Below, in pieces: positions 1 through 6,509 of a DNA stretch of 7,827 nt (its first letter is position 1; every line of letters begins with the position of its first letter). Both the position numbers and the translations under genes were made by a program. Origin of the DNA: Thermoplasmata archaeon. GTDB taxonomy: Archaea; Thermoplasmatota; Thermoplasmata; Lutacidiplasmatales; UBA184. The notes below the pieces were generated by a model that saw only the letters and a list, made by a program, of their open reading frames with translations, searched no databases and had not been told where the DNA came from. The stretch is taken from the NCBI GenBank assembly GCA_021823085.1, contig JAKAPG010000075.1, positions 1 through 7,827 of the forward strand, written 5' to 3'.

Positions 1-1199
1 TCAACGAAGCGAACGGGACGTATGCGTACACGGTAGGGGCGGTCTCAGGGTACAGCACGAGTCCGAGTTCGGGCGCAGTGACGGTGAACGGAGCCGGGCT
101 CTCGAAGACCATCACGTTCGCGAAGGCAACGGATTCGGTGACGTTCACGGAGAGCGGGCTCGCCTCGGGGACGGAGTGGAACGTCACGCTGAACGGGGTG
201 ACGAACCGCTCGACCGGCCCGTCGATCGGTTTCTCGGAGCCGAACGGAACGTACGCCTACACCATAGGCTCGGTCCCTGGCCACTCCGCAACCCCCAGTT
301 CGGGCATTGTGACGGTGAACGGAACCGCTGTATCTCAGGCGATCACGTTCACGCCGTCCGTGGTGACGACGTACGCAGTGACGTTCACGGAGACGGGTCT
401 CCCCTCGGGGACCTTGTGGTCGGTGACGTTCACCGGTGCGATCGGCTCCTCCACGGGGAGCCCGATCGCCTTCGCGGCCGCGAACGGGACGTATTCGTTT
501 ACCGTGGGATCGGTGGCGGGCTACACCGCTCATCCATCGGCGGGGACGGTGACGGTGAGCGGAGCGCCGACCTCGGAGGCGATCACGTTCGCGGCGGTCT
601 CGCCGGCGAGATACTCGGTGACGTTCAGCGAGAGTGGGCTCCCGTCAGGAGCGAACTGGTCGGTGACGCTGAACGGAGCGATGCAGTCATCGTCGACCTC
701 CTCGATCACGTTCACGGAGGCGAACGGGACGTATCCCTATGCTCCGAACCCCTCCGGCGCCTACTACGCCGTCGCCGGAGCGACTGGCCAAGTGACCGTA
801 GCCGGAGCCTCGGTGTCGGTCTCGGTGACGTACGGCTTCACCTATGCCATCACCTTCACCGAAACGGGCCTTCCGACCGGGACCTCCTGGATGGTGGAGG
901 CGACCCCCGTCAGTTCGGATCCGAGCTGGTTCGTGAACTCGACCGGGACCAGCGCCGTCCTGCATCTCGCCAACGGAACCTACTCGTATACAATCACGGC
1001 GCCGGGGTACAACCCGGTGAGCTACCCGAGTCAGACCGTGTCCGGAACGACCTCGCACACGGTGTCCGCCACCCTCACTCCCACGAGCTCTTCCTCGCCG
1101 GCGCCTTTCCCTTGGCTCTACGTGATCATCGGGGTCGTGCTTGCGGCCGCGGCCGTTGGGATCGCATTGGCGCTCCTCCGTCGTTCGCGGCACCGTTAG
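1..1199 (+). CDS. Repeat-rich cell-surface protein with C-terminal membrane anchor (5' truncated)
   Basis: The frame is already open at the left edge (first full codon at 3) and stops with TAG at 1197-1199, so 398 complete codons are visible and the true start lies outside. The visible part is a partial repeat followed by four full repeats of 77-80 residues. Each begins with a VTFTESGLPSG-like strand, has a W-x-V-T-L-x-G strand and a hallmark NGTY motif. This repeat is typical of thermopsin-associated surface proteins in Thermoplasmata (family knowledge). A Ser/Pro-rich stalk leads to one hydrophobic helix (about 1113-1178) and a short basic tail, RRSRHR, so the repeats should be outside the cell and the tail in the cytoplasm. 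NGT and NST sequons suggest N-glycosylation. A catalytic or ligand-binding domain could lie upstream, beyond the window. It converges on the gene ending at 2009. Unlike the two zinc-ribbon proteins here, its cytoplasmic tail has no cysteines. Confidence 0.88.
   Translation, partial: NEANGTYAYTVGAVSGYSTSPSSGAVTVNGAGLSKTITFAKATDSVTFTESGLASGTEWNVTLNGVTNRSTGPSIGFSEPNGTYAYTIGSVPGHSATPSSGIVTVNGTAVSQAITFTPSVVTTYAVTFTETGLPSGTLWSVTFTGAIGSSTGSPIAFAAANGTYSFTVGSVAGYTAHPSAGTVTVSGAPTSEAITFAAVSPARYSVTFSESGLPSGANWSVTLNGAMQSSSTSSITFTEANGTYPYAPNPSGAYYAVAGATGQVTVAGASVSVSVTYGFTYAITFTETGLPTGTSWMVEATPVSSDPSWFVNSTGTSAVLHLANGTYSYTITAPGYNPVSYPSQTVSGTTSHTVSATLTPTSSSSPAPFPWLYVIIGVVLAAAAVGIALALLRRSRHR
135..1079 (+). repeat. 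Four tandem surface repeats, period 240/240/231 bp
   Basis: Repeat units begin at 135, 375, 615 and 846, so the first two periods are exactly 240 bp and the third is 231 bp. Conservation reaches the DNA level: the start of each of the first three units is nearly the same string (GTGACGTTCACGGAGA and close variants), and GCGAACGGGACGTAT recurs around 10, 480 and 720. The fourth unit has diverged most in DNA and in its middle, where an extra loop (SSDPSWFVNSTG) precedes the NGTY strand. The boundary at 1079 is approximate. Confidence 0.85.
220..253 (+). repeat. 34-bp perfect repeat shared in inverted orientation with 4365-4398
   Basis: The 34 bases encoding the SIGFSEPNGTY part of the first full repeat are identical to the reverse complement of 4365-4398 inside the large - strand propeller gene. 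Flanking sequence on either side is only partly similar. The two copies lie about 4.1 kb apart in inverted orientation. Confidence 0.9.
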
Positions 1200-1309
1200 G
1201 GCCACGGACCTCGCGAGGGTCGACGCGGTCCGAAACGCTGTCGCCCCCATCTCCCCCGACAGGCGCAGGGCGTGTCGCCCACGGCTTCGGCATCGGTCAC
1301 GGCGCTCGA

Positions 1310-1364
1310 GGAGACGGGGATCCGGAACGGGGGAAGCCCCGTTCTTCCCTCCCGTCCCGTCTTC
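1310..1364. other. Nested two-stem hairpin, possible structured RNA or terminator
   Basis: A perfect 8-bp stem (GAACGGGG at 1325-1332 with CCCCGTTC at 1337-1344) closes a four-base GAAG loop. It sits inside a second stem of 9 pairs (1310-1318 with 1356-1364, one G-U). It lies about 110-165 bases after the stop of the left surface-protein gene, so it could end that transcript, but no U-tract follows. Chance pairing is a real alternative at this GC content. Confidence 0.35.
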
Positions 1365-1767
1365 CCGCCGTGCCGGGGTCCGCGCTCTCGGATTCCTGGG
1401 GGTTCGCCGGACTCGTGGGAGGAGGATTGCCTGCCCCGCTCTTCGTTCACTCTCGTTCTCGCCGCTCCGAGTGCGCTTCGGTCGGGCCCCCAGTCCAAGG
1501 CCGTCCGGCTCCTCCACCGCCCGGAGCCACTCCAAGGGGTATCCCTCGCCCGCCTCTCCTCCGGGACCCACATTCGCGAAGGCGGGTGGGCGTTCGTCGT
1601 TCGGCCGACCCTCGGCGGGTCCGCCGTTCGCCGAGCGGCGTACCGATGGGCTCGCAGGATACGGGCGGCCCCGAGCGGGCCGTACCCGGCAAGGAGAGCC
1701 GACCTCGGCCTCGCGCACCGCTGGGCTTGTGTGTCGGGGTCGTCGCTCCTTCCCCTCCGGTCGGCGC

Positions 1768-1808
1768 CCCGGTGAAGGAGCTCGGTCCGTGGTCGACCGG
1801 TCACCGGG
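1768..1808. other. Nested hairpin
   Basis: An 8-bp perfect outer stem (CCCGGTGA at 1768-1775 with TCACCGGG at 1801-1808) encloses a 5-bp inner stem (CGGTC at 1783-1787 with GACCG at 1795-1799). It lies in the convergent gap with no gene on either strand. Its function is unknown and it may be chance pairing. Confidence 0.3.
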
Positions 1809-2008
1809 AAGGACATCGTGGGGGCTCGGCCCGATCCCGATTGTGCTCCCGTTGTTTCCCGAAGGAGCCTACGGAGCCTCTCGACCCCGAAGCCGGCCCC
1901 CTACCCCGAGGCAGCAGCACGACGCAGGGCAGCGCCGACCTCCGGGTCGGTCGATGAGACTGCGAACGACGTCTGCGCCCGGTGCACGAACGTCCGCACG
2001 AACGGTTC

Positions 2009-2815
2009 CTAGCCCTGCGGCGGAGAGGGCGCGAGGGATCGACCGCACTGCCCGCAGAACGCAGTGCCCGACGGCCAGGTTTGCCCACAGGCGGGACAGG
2101 GAACGACCCCGACGGCCGATGACCCCGCGTCGGGCCCGCCCGAGGGCGCACTCGATTCGGCGGGAGGGAGGTTGCGTGCCGCCACGGCAGCACTTCCCGG
2201 TGGCGAGGGTACCGCGGGGCCGACCTCGGTGGCCGGGCGAGGAGATTCGAGCGATCGGCGATGCTTTTGCCAGATGGACACCGTGATCCCGAGCAGGAAC
2301 CCGAAGCTCACGAGGTAGAGGGAGGCGACCACGAGAACTCCCTCGAGGAACGACCCGAGAGAGACTCCCGCCGGCGGACCGGGACCGGGAGGAAGGAAGA
2401 CCGAGTAGCCTCCGAGCAAGCCGTCCTCGATGCCGAAGCGCGTGAGGTAGAGCCCCAGCCAGAACACGGCGATAAGGACCGGCCCGCGGTAGGCGAACCC
2501 TCCGCTCGCCCGGCGCTCGACGACCATCCGGTGCTCGCCGTACCAGATTCCGACCTCTGCGGCCGCCACCCCGACCGCGCTCAGGACCAGCGTCCACAAC
2601 CAGGTCACGCCGTTCGAGGAACCCCCGGCGAGAACGATCTCGCCGAGCGAGACGGCCCAGACATAGAAGGCCGCGAGCCCGTAGACGATGCTGTGGAGGA
2701 CGAGCGTCCAGCCGTGGACCTTCGCGCCCTTGCGGAGGTCGTAGGTCCACCAGATGGTGTAGCCGATCAGCACCGGGAGCAAAAGGATGTCCGCGACCGA
2801 GATGTGAACTACCAC
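2009..2815 (-). CDS. Five-helix membrane protein with C-terminal cytoplasmic zinc ribbon
   Basis: A 268-residue protein of no family I can name. Five hydrophobic helices lie at about residues 5-24, 38-62, 70-91, 111-128 and 152-182. Basic loops after helix 1 (DLRKGAK), after helix 3 (EHRMVVERR) and after helix 5 (QKHRRS) give a consistent topology, N-terminus outside and C-terminus inside. A Pro/Ser/Ala-rich linker of about 55 residues then leads to a zinc ribbon with C240, C243, C254 and C257 (C-x2-C-x10-C-x2-C). The start is GTG at 2813-2815: an in-frame stop at 2837-2839 leaves no other start upstream. No clear ribosome binding site precedes it. Its ribbon has the same spacing as that of the propeller protein upstream on the same strand, 441 bp away, which suggests a shared cytoplasmic partner. 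No catalytic motif is visible. Confidence 0.85.
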   Translation of the reverse strand: MVVHISVADILLLPVLIGYTIWWTYDLRKGAKVHGWTLVLHSIVYGLAAFYVWAVSLGEIVLAGGSSNGVTWLWTLVLSAVGVAAAEVGIWYGEHRMVVERRASGGFAYRGPVLIAVFWLGLYLTRFGIEDGLLGGYSVFLPPGPGPPAGVSLGSFLEGVLVVASLYLVSFGFLLGITVSIWQKHRRSLESPRPATEVGPAVPSPPGSAAVAARNLPPAESSAPSGGPDAGSSAVGVVPCPACGQTWPSGTAFCGQCGRSLAPSPPQG

Positions 2816-2888
2816 GTTCCGAGACCCCGGGCCCCCCTAGGGATCGGCGCTGGGCGGACGGAAGGATTCGGAACGGCTCCGGTCCGGC

Positions 2889-3188
2889 TCACGGTCGTCG
2901 CAGCGACGGGCCCAAGTGAGGTCGCTGCGGTCGGGGGGGAAGCAGACGACGGAGTGGACTCGGAGCCCGAGAGCCCCCTGCCGTAATCGACCCCGAGCGG
3001 CTCGCGTTCCTCCCGCGACGGCTGGCGCAGTACGCTTCGTCGACGGCTACGCCCGTGCCGGAGAGGGGGAAGATCCCGCCCCAGGGCGCGACGGATCCGA
3101 CGATTCCGGTCGAGACCGCGATGGCGACGGAGGTGCGGAGGTGCCACGGCGTAGACTCCCGGGCACCCTCGGCAAGAGCGCTTTCCAC
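2889..3188 (-). pseudogene. Possible remnant of a small membrane protein
   Basis: On the - strand a frame open from GTG at 3186-3188 to a stop at 2889 would encode 99 residues. The middle (about 3020-3140) looks like real protein: a hydrophobic helix (SVAIAVSTGIVGSVAPW) followed by a glycine-rich turn and VAVDEA, with nearly every codon ending in C or G. After that the frame decays into Arg/Pro-rich sequence, while a neighbouring - strand frame becomes the more plausible one (REEREPLGVDYGRG), as after a frameshift. The helix-then-PW pattern resembles the first helix of the four-helix protein at 5838-6509 (VALPW). It could be a frameshifted paralogue fragment, a genuine short ORF, or chance. 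Confidence 0.22.
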
Positions 3189-3235
3189 CGGTGCGTTTCC
3201 GCTCCACGACCGGATGAAGGTCTCCTCGCAGGGAA

Positions 3236-3250
3236 GAAGCTGCCAGCTTC
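3236..3250 (-). terminator. Short perfect hairpin just after the propeller gene
   Basis: GAAGCT and AGCTTC pair as a 6-bp stem with a three-base loop, ending 6 bases beyond the stop codon of the propeller gene. The position fits a 3'-end element, but no T-run follows on the - strand and archaeal terminators normally rely on one, so the call is weak. Confidence 0.22.
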
Positions 3251-3256
3251 CCCCGC

Positions 3257-5779
3257 TCAGCGCGGCCGGCCACAGCTCGTGCAGAACCTCTCGTTGCCCA
3301 TGTATGGCTTCCCGCAGGCCGAGCAGACGGCGGTCGGCGGTGAGTGGGCAACCGGAGATCGCGAAGGAGGGGTCACCGGGGGAGCGGCCGCCGGCGGGGG
3401 TGCGCCGGGGGGCGGAGCCCCGGGGGCCGGCGTCGCCGGGACGGCCGGCTGCATGCCCGGTGGGGGCGGACCCTTGCCCTTCTGCCAGCGGCGGTAGGCG
3501 CGCCGGCTCGCAGCTCCTCCCGCCATCGCGACTCCTCCGGCGGCCGCATACGAGTGGACGGCGATCAGCACCCCCGCGATCACGGCGATGGCGACCGTGG
3601 TTCCCACCACCACGTAGCCCTCGACTCCCGGCAGGCCCAGGATCGGTGGGAGACCTCCGCCGCCCCCGCTCCCCCCGTTCTTCGTGAACGCGATCGGCTG
3701 AGATGCCGGCGCTCCGTTCACGACGAACGTTCCCGATTGCGGGCTCGGCGTGTATCCCTTCAAGCTCCCACAGGTGTTGTTCGTGGAGGACGAAGAGGTC
3801 AGGTTTGCGCAGACTTCGAAGCGGTAGACCCCGTTGGGGAGATAGCCGTTCATCTGGGAAACATCGGCGCCTCCGAAGAACGCCGCTCCCGCGGTCACGA
3901 AGTTCGTTGCATTCGTTTCGGCGACCACCCACCAGACCGTCCCGGCCGGAAGCCCCGATTCGGTGAAGGTGACCGAGGAGTACCGTACCAACGCGCCCGT
4001 GGGCCCACCGTTCACGGTGATGTTGCCGAGGACCTCACTCAACGTGAAGAACCCCGCGAACGTGGTGCCCGTGTGCGAGAACGAACTGGTGTTTGCGAGG
4101 ATGACCGATGTGTAGGTCCCGTTCGGTGCGAGTACGATGATAGAAGAGCCAGTTCCGTTCGCGCTGAACGACCGGCCCGAGCTATAGAGCGAGACGTTCC
4201 AGCTTGTCCCGGCCGGTAGTCCGGCCTCGCCGAAGGTCACGGCATACGTCGCGACGGCCGTCGGGATGAACGTCACCGTCGAGCTCACCGGCGCCCCACT
4301 CACCGTGACCGCCCCGGAGGCCGGCGAAATCGTGTAGCCCGTTACCGCGCCCACCGTGAATCCATACGTTCCGTTCGGCTCCGAGAAACCGATCGACGAA
4401 CCCGCGGAGCTCCGGGTGCTTCCGTTCAGCGTTACCGACCACGTCACCCCCGAGGAAAGGCCACTCTGCGTGAACGTGACGGAGTACTGCGCCGCGGGGA
4501 GGGTGCCGATGACGCTGACGTCGTTCGACCCGAAGTTGGAGACGTAGACGTAGCCGTTCGCCGCATCGTAGGTGGCCCAACTAGCCTCAACCCCCGTCGC
4601 CAGCGTAACTACGACCGACGCGCCGCTGAATGCGCTGACGGTGACATCGTTCGAGATGAACACATAGCCATCGGCCGGGTCGTACGCGCCCCAATAGGGA
4701 TACGCGCCGGTGGAAACGGTCGACAGTACGGACGTGTTGCTGAGCACGCTCACGCTGCTGGAGTTGTAGTTCCCTACGTAGACGTAGCCAGTGACCGGGT
4801 CCGAGATCTCGTATTCGGGCGAGGAGGCCGGCAGCGGGATCGTCGTGACGAGTGCGGTGCCTTGGAGGATGCTCACGTCCCCCCCGGAGGCGCAGTAGCC
4901 GGCCGCATTCACGGCGCAGCTGGTCACATAGACGTAATCGTTGGCCCCGTCGTACGTCGCGAAGTTGACAGCGGTGGTGGCCGGCGACGATCCGACCGAT
5001 ACCGTTCCTACCACCGAAGTTCCGCTGACGACGCTCACGGTGTTCTCGCCCAAGTTCGGTACATAGACGTCGCCGTTAGCGGAGTCGTACGCGGGGAGCC
5101 ACGGACCCGTGCCGACCGTCACGGTCGCGACCGCGGACGTGCCGCTCAGCACGCTTACCGTGCCACTGTTGGTGTTGGGAACGTAGACGTAGCCGTTGCC
5201 CGCGTCGTACGTCATGGCGCCGGGGCCATGCCCGACTTGGAGCCGAGCCACCACCGAGGTACCGTCGATGACGCTCACGTTGCCGGCTTCTGCGTAGCCA
5301 TAACTACCGGAGGGAAAGCTCGCGACGTACACGTAGCCGTCCACGGGATCGGAGGTGACATAGGCAGGGATACCTCCGATCGGTATGGTGGCCACGGTCG
5401 ACGTGCCGCTGAGCACGCTGACGGCGCTGGAATTCTCGTCCGCCACATAGACGTAGCCGTTGGCGGGATCGTACGCCGATCCGTAGGGCACCGATCCGAC
5501 CGAGACATTCGCGATCACTCGAGGAATCGCGACGGATGAAAATGAAATCGCCTGGGATTCGTCGGCTCCGTTCACCGGCGCACCCCCCGGCGACGGGGAG
5601 ACGCCGTAGCCCGACCATGGAGCAGAGGAAGCGACCGGGGAGGCCGCCGTCGGTGGGAGGGTCGCGACGGAAAGGAACGTGAGCGCGAGGGCGCCCACTG
5701 CGAGCAGGATGAGCAGGGTGGACCCCACTGCGAGCCCTCCGTGCGGTCGTCGTTCGTGCCCCGCGCCCCAACTCGGCAT
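3257..5779 (-). CDS. Surface protein: YVTN-type beta-propeller, three surface repeats, membrane helix and cytoplasmic zinc ribbon
   Basis: An 840-residue protein from ATG at 5779. Domains in order: basic N-terminus and hydrophobic signal segment (about 16-38); eight propeller repeats (about 88-426) with the pattern A-Y-D-x-A-N-G-Y-V-Y-V-x-N and S-V-L-S-G-T-S; three VTFTESGLP-type repeats (about 432-698) with NGTY or NGVY motifs; a Gly-rich linker; a membrane helix (about 719-744); a basic stop (RRAYRRWQKGKG); a Pro/Ala-rich linker; and a zinc ribbon with C819, C822, C833 and C836. The bulk should be outside the cell and only the linker and ribbon inside. Propellers of this kind are usually binding or scaffold domains of envelope proteins (family knowledge); no enzyme motif is seen. 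Many N-x-S/T sequons occur. A GTG 14 codons upstream (5821) is open too, but the ATG has a Shine-Dalgarno at the right distance. It is 58 bp downstream of the four-helix gene, probably one operon. Confidence 0.9.
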   Translation of the reverse strand: MPSWGAGHERRPHGGLAVGSTLLILLAVGALALTFLSVATLPPTAASPVASSAPWSGYGVSPSPGGAPVNGADESQAISFSSVAIPRVIANVSVGSVPYGSAYDPANGYVYVADENSSAVSVLSGTSTVATIPIGGIPAYVTSDPVDGYVYVASFPSGSYGYAEAGNVSVIDGTSVVARLQVGHGPGAMTYDAGNGYVYVPNTNSGTVSVLSGTSAVATVTVGTGPWLPAYDSANGDVYVPNLGENTVSVVSGTSVVGTVSVGSSPATTAVNFATYDGANDYVYVTSCAVNAAGYCASGGDVSILQGTALVTTIPLPASSPEYEISDPVTGYVYVGNYNSSSVSVLSNTSVLSTVSTGAYPYWGAYDPADGYVFISNDVTVSAFSGASVVVTLATGVEASWATYDAANGYVYVSNFGSNDVSVIGTLPAAQYSVTFTQSGLSSGVTWSVTLNGSTRSSAGSSIGFSEPNGTYGFTVGAVTGYTISPASGAVTVSGAPVSSTVTFIPTAVATYAVTFGEAGLPAGTSWNVSLYSSGRSFSANGTGSSIIVLAPNGTYTSVILANTSSFSHTGTTFAGFFTLSEVLGNITVNGGPTGALVRYSSVTFTESGLPAGTVWWVVAETNATNFVTAGAAFFGGADVSQMNGYLPNGVYRFEVCANLTSSSSTNNTCGSLKGYTPSPQSGTFVVNGAPASQPIAFTKNGGSGGGGGLPPILGLPGVEGYVVVGTTVAIAVIAGVLIAVHSYAAAGGVAMAGGAASRRAYRRWQKGKGPPPPGMQPAVPATPAPGAPPPGAPPPAAAPPVTPPSRSPVAHSPPTAVCSACGKPYMGNERFCTSCGRPR
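3272..3325 (-). other. Zinc-ribbon segment of the propeller protein
   Basis: This segment encodes C-x2-C-x10-C-x2-C (CSACGKPYMG then NERFCTSCG) at the extreme C-terminus, four residues from the end. Spacing equals that of the ribbon ending the protein at 2009-2815. Such ribbons are common at the ends of archaeal membrane proteins and normally sit in the cytoplasm. Confidence 0.85.
4365..4398 (-). repeat. 34-bp perfect repeat, inverted partner of 220-253
   Basis: Read on the - strand, these 34 bases are identical to 220-253 and encode the same SIGFSEPNGTY peptide, here in the first VTFT-type repeat of the propeller protein. The identity includes every synonymous position. Confidence 0.9.
4502..5518 (-). 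repeat. Eight YVTN-type propeller repeats
   Basis: Eight consecutive units of about 38-52 residues each read as strand (VATVTVG), loop, AYDxANG, YVYV strand, then a variable loop and SVLSGTS. Unit 2 and especially unit 5 are longer; unit 5 carries a loop with two cysteines (C288 and C296 in the protein) that could form a disulfide. Seven-bladed propellers are the norm for this family, so eight units implies either an eight-bladed ring or one unit closing the ring in part. Confidence 0.85.
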
Positions 5780-5786
5780 CCTCAGG

Positions 5787-5794
5787 CTCCTCCT
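5787..5794 (-). promoter_or_regulatory. Ribosome binding site deciding the propeller-gene start
   Basis: AGGAGGAG lies 7 bases upstream of the ATG at 5777-5779, a good match to the archaeal anti-Shine-Dalgarno. The alternative GTG at 5819-5821 would place this motif inside the coding sequence, so the ATG is preferred. A strong site here also fits translation of a downstream operon gene. Confidence 0.65.
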
Positions 5795-5837
5795 ACGCAG
5801 TCCTCCGTCCCTAGCTCTCACTCGAGGGAGGCATGCC

Positions 5838-6509
5838 TCAACTCGGTGGCGGTGGGATCGTCGCCGGTGCCGACAAGGTGCTCGTCATGGCAGCGGCTTC
5901 TAGGGTCGCCCGCTGATTCTTACGTTCTCGGCGAGCAAAGAACATCCCGACCAAGAACACGAGAGCGGCGGCGAAAACGAGTGCAAGACCGACCCCGGGA
6001 CTCGTGCCCGGACCCCAGTTGAAGCTACCGTACCAGGCGCCGCCAGACAAGAATGCCGTCACGAAGCTCAGGATGACGAAGAGGGAAGTCAACCGAGCCT
6101 GCGTTCCGCCCAGCACCTTCCCCCGGACTCCCAGAACCGCGAACACCACAGCGAAGACTGCGAAGGCAAGCGCGGCAAACACGAGGTACTCGGCGGCTTG
6201 GATGCCGGAGTTGGTGGAATACCCCGAGATACAGGTAGTGATGCCACTGTAGGTTCCGCACGTGGTGCCGTACACGTAGGCGGCCGCACTCCCTCCGGAG
6301 AACGAACCCGTAGCCCACGGAAGAGCGACGGAGGCCCCGAGGGTGATGAGCCCCAAGATCGCAAGAACAAAGGTGCCTCGGTAGCCCTTCACCACAACTG
6401 GCCCGGAAGGAGCCGGCGGCGACACGAATCCGGCCGGCGCGGAAGAGCCGGCACTGAGTCCCGACGTAGATTCCTCAACCCTGAACTCCGAGGAGCCGAG
6501 CGCCGGCAT
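5838..6509 (-). CDS. Four-helix membrane protein with a cysteine-pair outer loop
   Basis: A 223-residue protein from ATG at 6507-6509 to TGA at 5838. A Ser/Pro/Ala-rich N-terminal stretch of about 40 residues precedes four hydrophobic helices at about 46-65, 106-127, 140-160 and 170-191. Basic residues before helix 1 (KGYRG), between helices 2 and 3 (VRGKV, QARL) and after helix 4 (ARRERKNQR) put both ends in the cytoplasm. The first outer loop starts with W65 and contains C84 and C93, which could form a disulfide; tryptophan followed by C-x8-C in the first loop of a four-helix protein recalls the claudin-type signature, though that is only an analogy. I do not recognise the family. An upstream GTG at 6585-6587 would overlap the divergent regulator and is less likely. 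It is the first gene of a probable operon with the propeller protein 58 bp downstream. Confidence 0.82.
   Translation of the reverse strand: MPALGSSEFRVEESTSGLSAGSSAPAGFVSPPAPSGPVVVKGYRGTFVLAILGLITLGASVALPWATGSFSGGSAAAYVYGTTCGTYSGITTCISGYSTNSGIQAAEYLVFAALAFAVFAVVFAVLGVRGKVLGGTQARLTSLFVILSFVTAFLSGGAWYGSFNWGPGTSPGVGLALVFAAALVFLVGMFFARRERKNQRATLEAAAMTSTLSAPATIPPPPS

Larger units (their letters stand above)
1200..2008. other. 809-bp gap between convergent genes, no supported gene
   Basis: Both neighbours end here (TAG at 1199 on +, TAG at 2009-2011 on -), so no promoter is needed and the gap is unusually long. All six frames stay open for long distances, but the products are Arg/Pro/Gly-rich with no strands, helices or motifs that look real, as expected of GC-rich noncoding DNA. 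The most protein-like piece is on the - strand around 1510-1560 (YPLEWLRAVEEPDG), too short to call. What is visible is secondary structure: nested hairpins at 1310-1364 and 1768-1808, a smaller one at 1611-1635, and a 9-bp direct repeat (GCACGAACG at 1984 and 1996) beside the 2009 gene end. No SRP RNA, RNase P RNA, 5S or tRNA signature was found. Confidence 0.6.
2816..3256. other. 441-bp gap between same-strand genes with a possible decayed ORF
   Basis: The gap separates the stop of the propeller gene (3257) from the GTG start of the five-helix gene (2815). It must hold the latter's promoter unless the two are co-transcribed, but no convincing TATA box is visible within 100 bases of 2815. 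Close to the propeller stop lies a perfect 6-bp hairpin (3236-3250), and in the middle a - strand stretch with coding-like third positions, described separately. No RNA gene is recognisable. Confidence 0.5.

Noticed and set aside
687..1718. - strand open frame with a protein-like patch (YPLEWLRAVEEPDG)
   Set aside because: Only about 25 residues look plausible; the rest is low-complexity and half of it is antisense to the surface-repeat gene.
176..1957. Long + strand open frame of 593 codons
   Set aside because: It is a shadow of the surface-repeat gene over its first 1 kb and gives an Arg/Asp/Gly-rich product without structure; the repeat-encoding frame is clearly the real one.
1141..2286. 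+ strand open frame of 381 codons across the convergent gap
   Set aside because: The product is Arg/Pro-rich, has no motif, and overlaps the ends of two well-supported genes; open frames are expected by chance at this GC content.
1200..3256. tRNA, 5S, SRP RNA or RNase P RNA in the two gaps
   Set aside because: I searched by eye on both strands for the T-loop GTTCRANYC, the SRP helix 8 core and the RNase P core motifs and found no convincing match; a covariance-model scan would settle it.
2889..3932. - strand open frame of 347 codons running from inside the propeller gene
   Set aside because: Its first two thirds are a shadow of the repeat and zinc-ribbon part of the propeller gene; only the last 100 codons are worth noting and are listed separately.
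5780..5821. GTG start for the propeller protein, 14 codons upstream
   Set aside because: The Shine-Dalgarno motif at 5787-5794 serves the ATG at 5779, and the signal segment is more normal without the extra Arg-rich residues.
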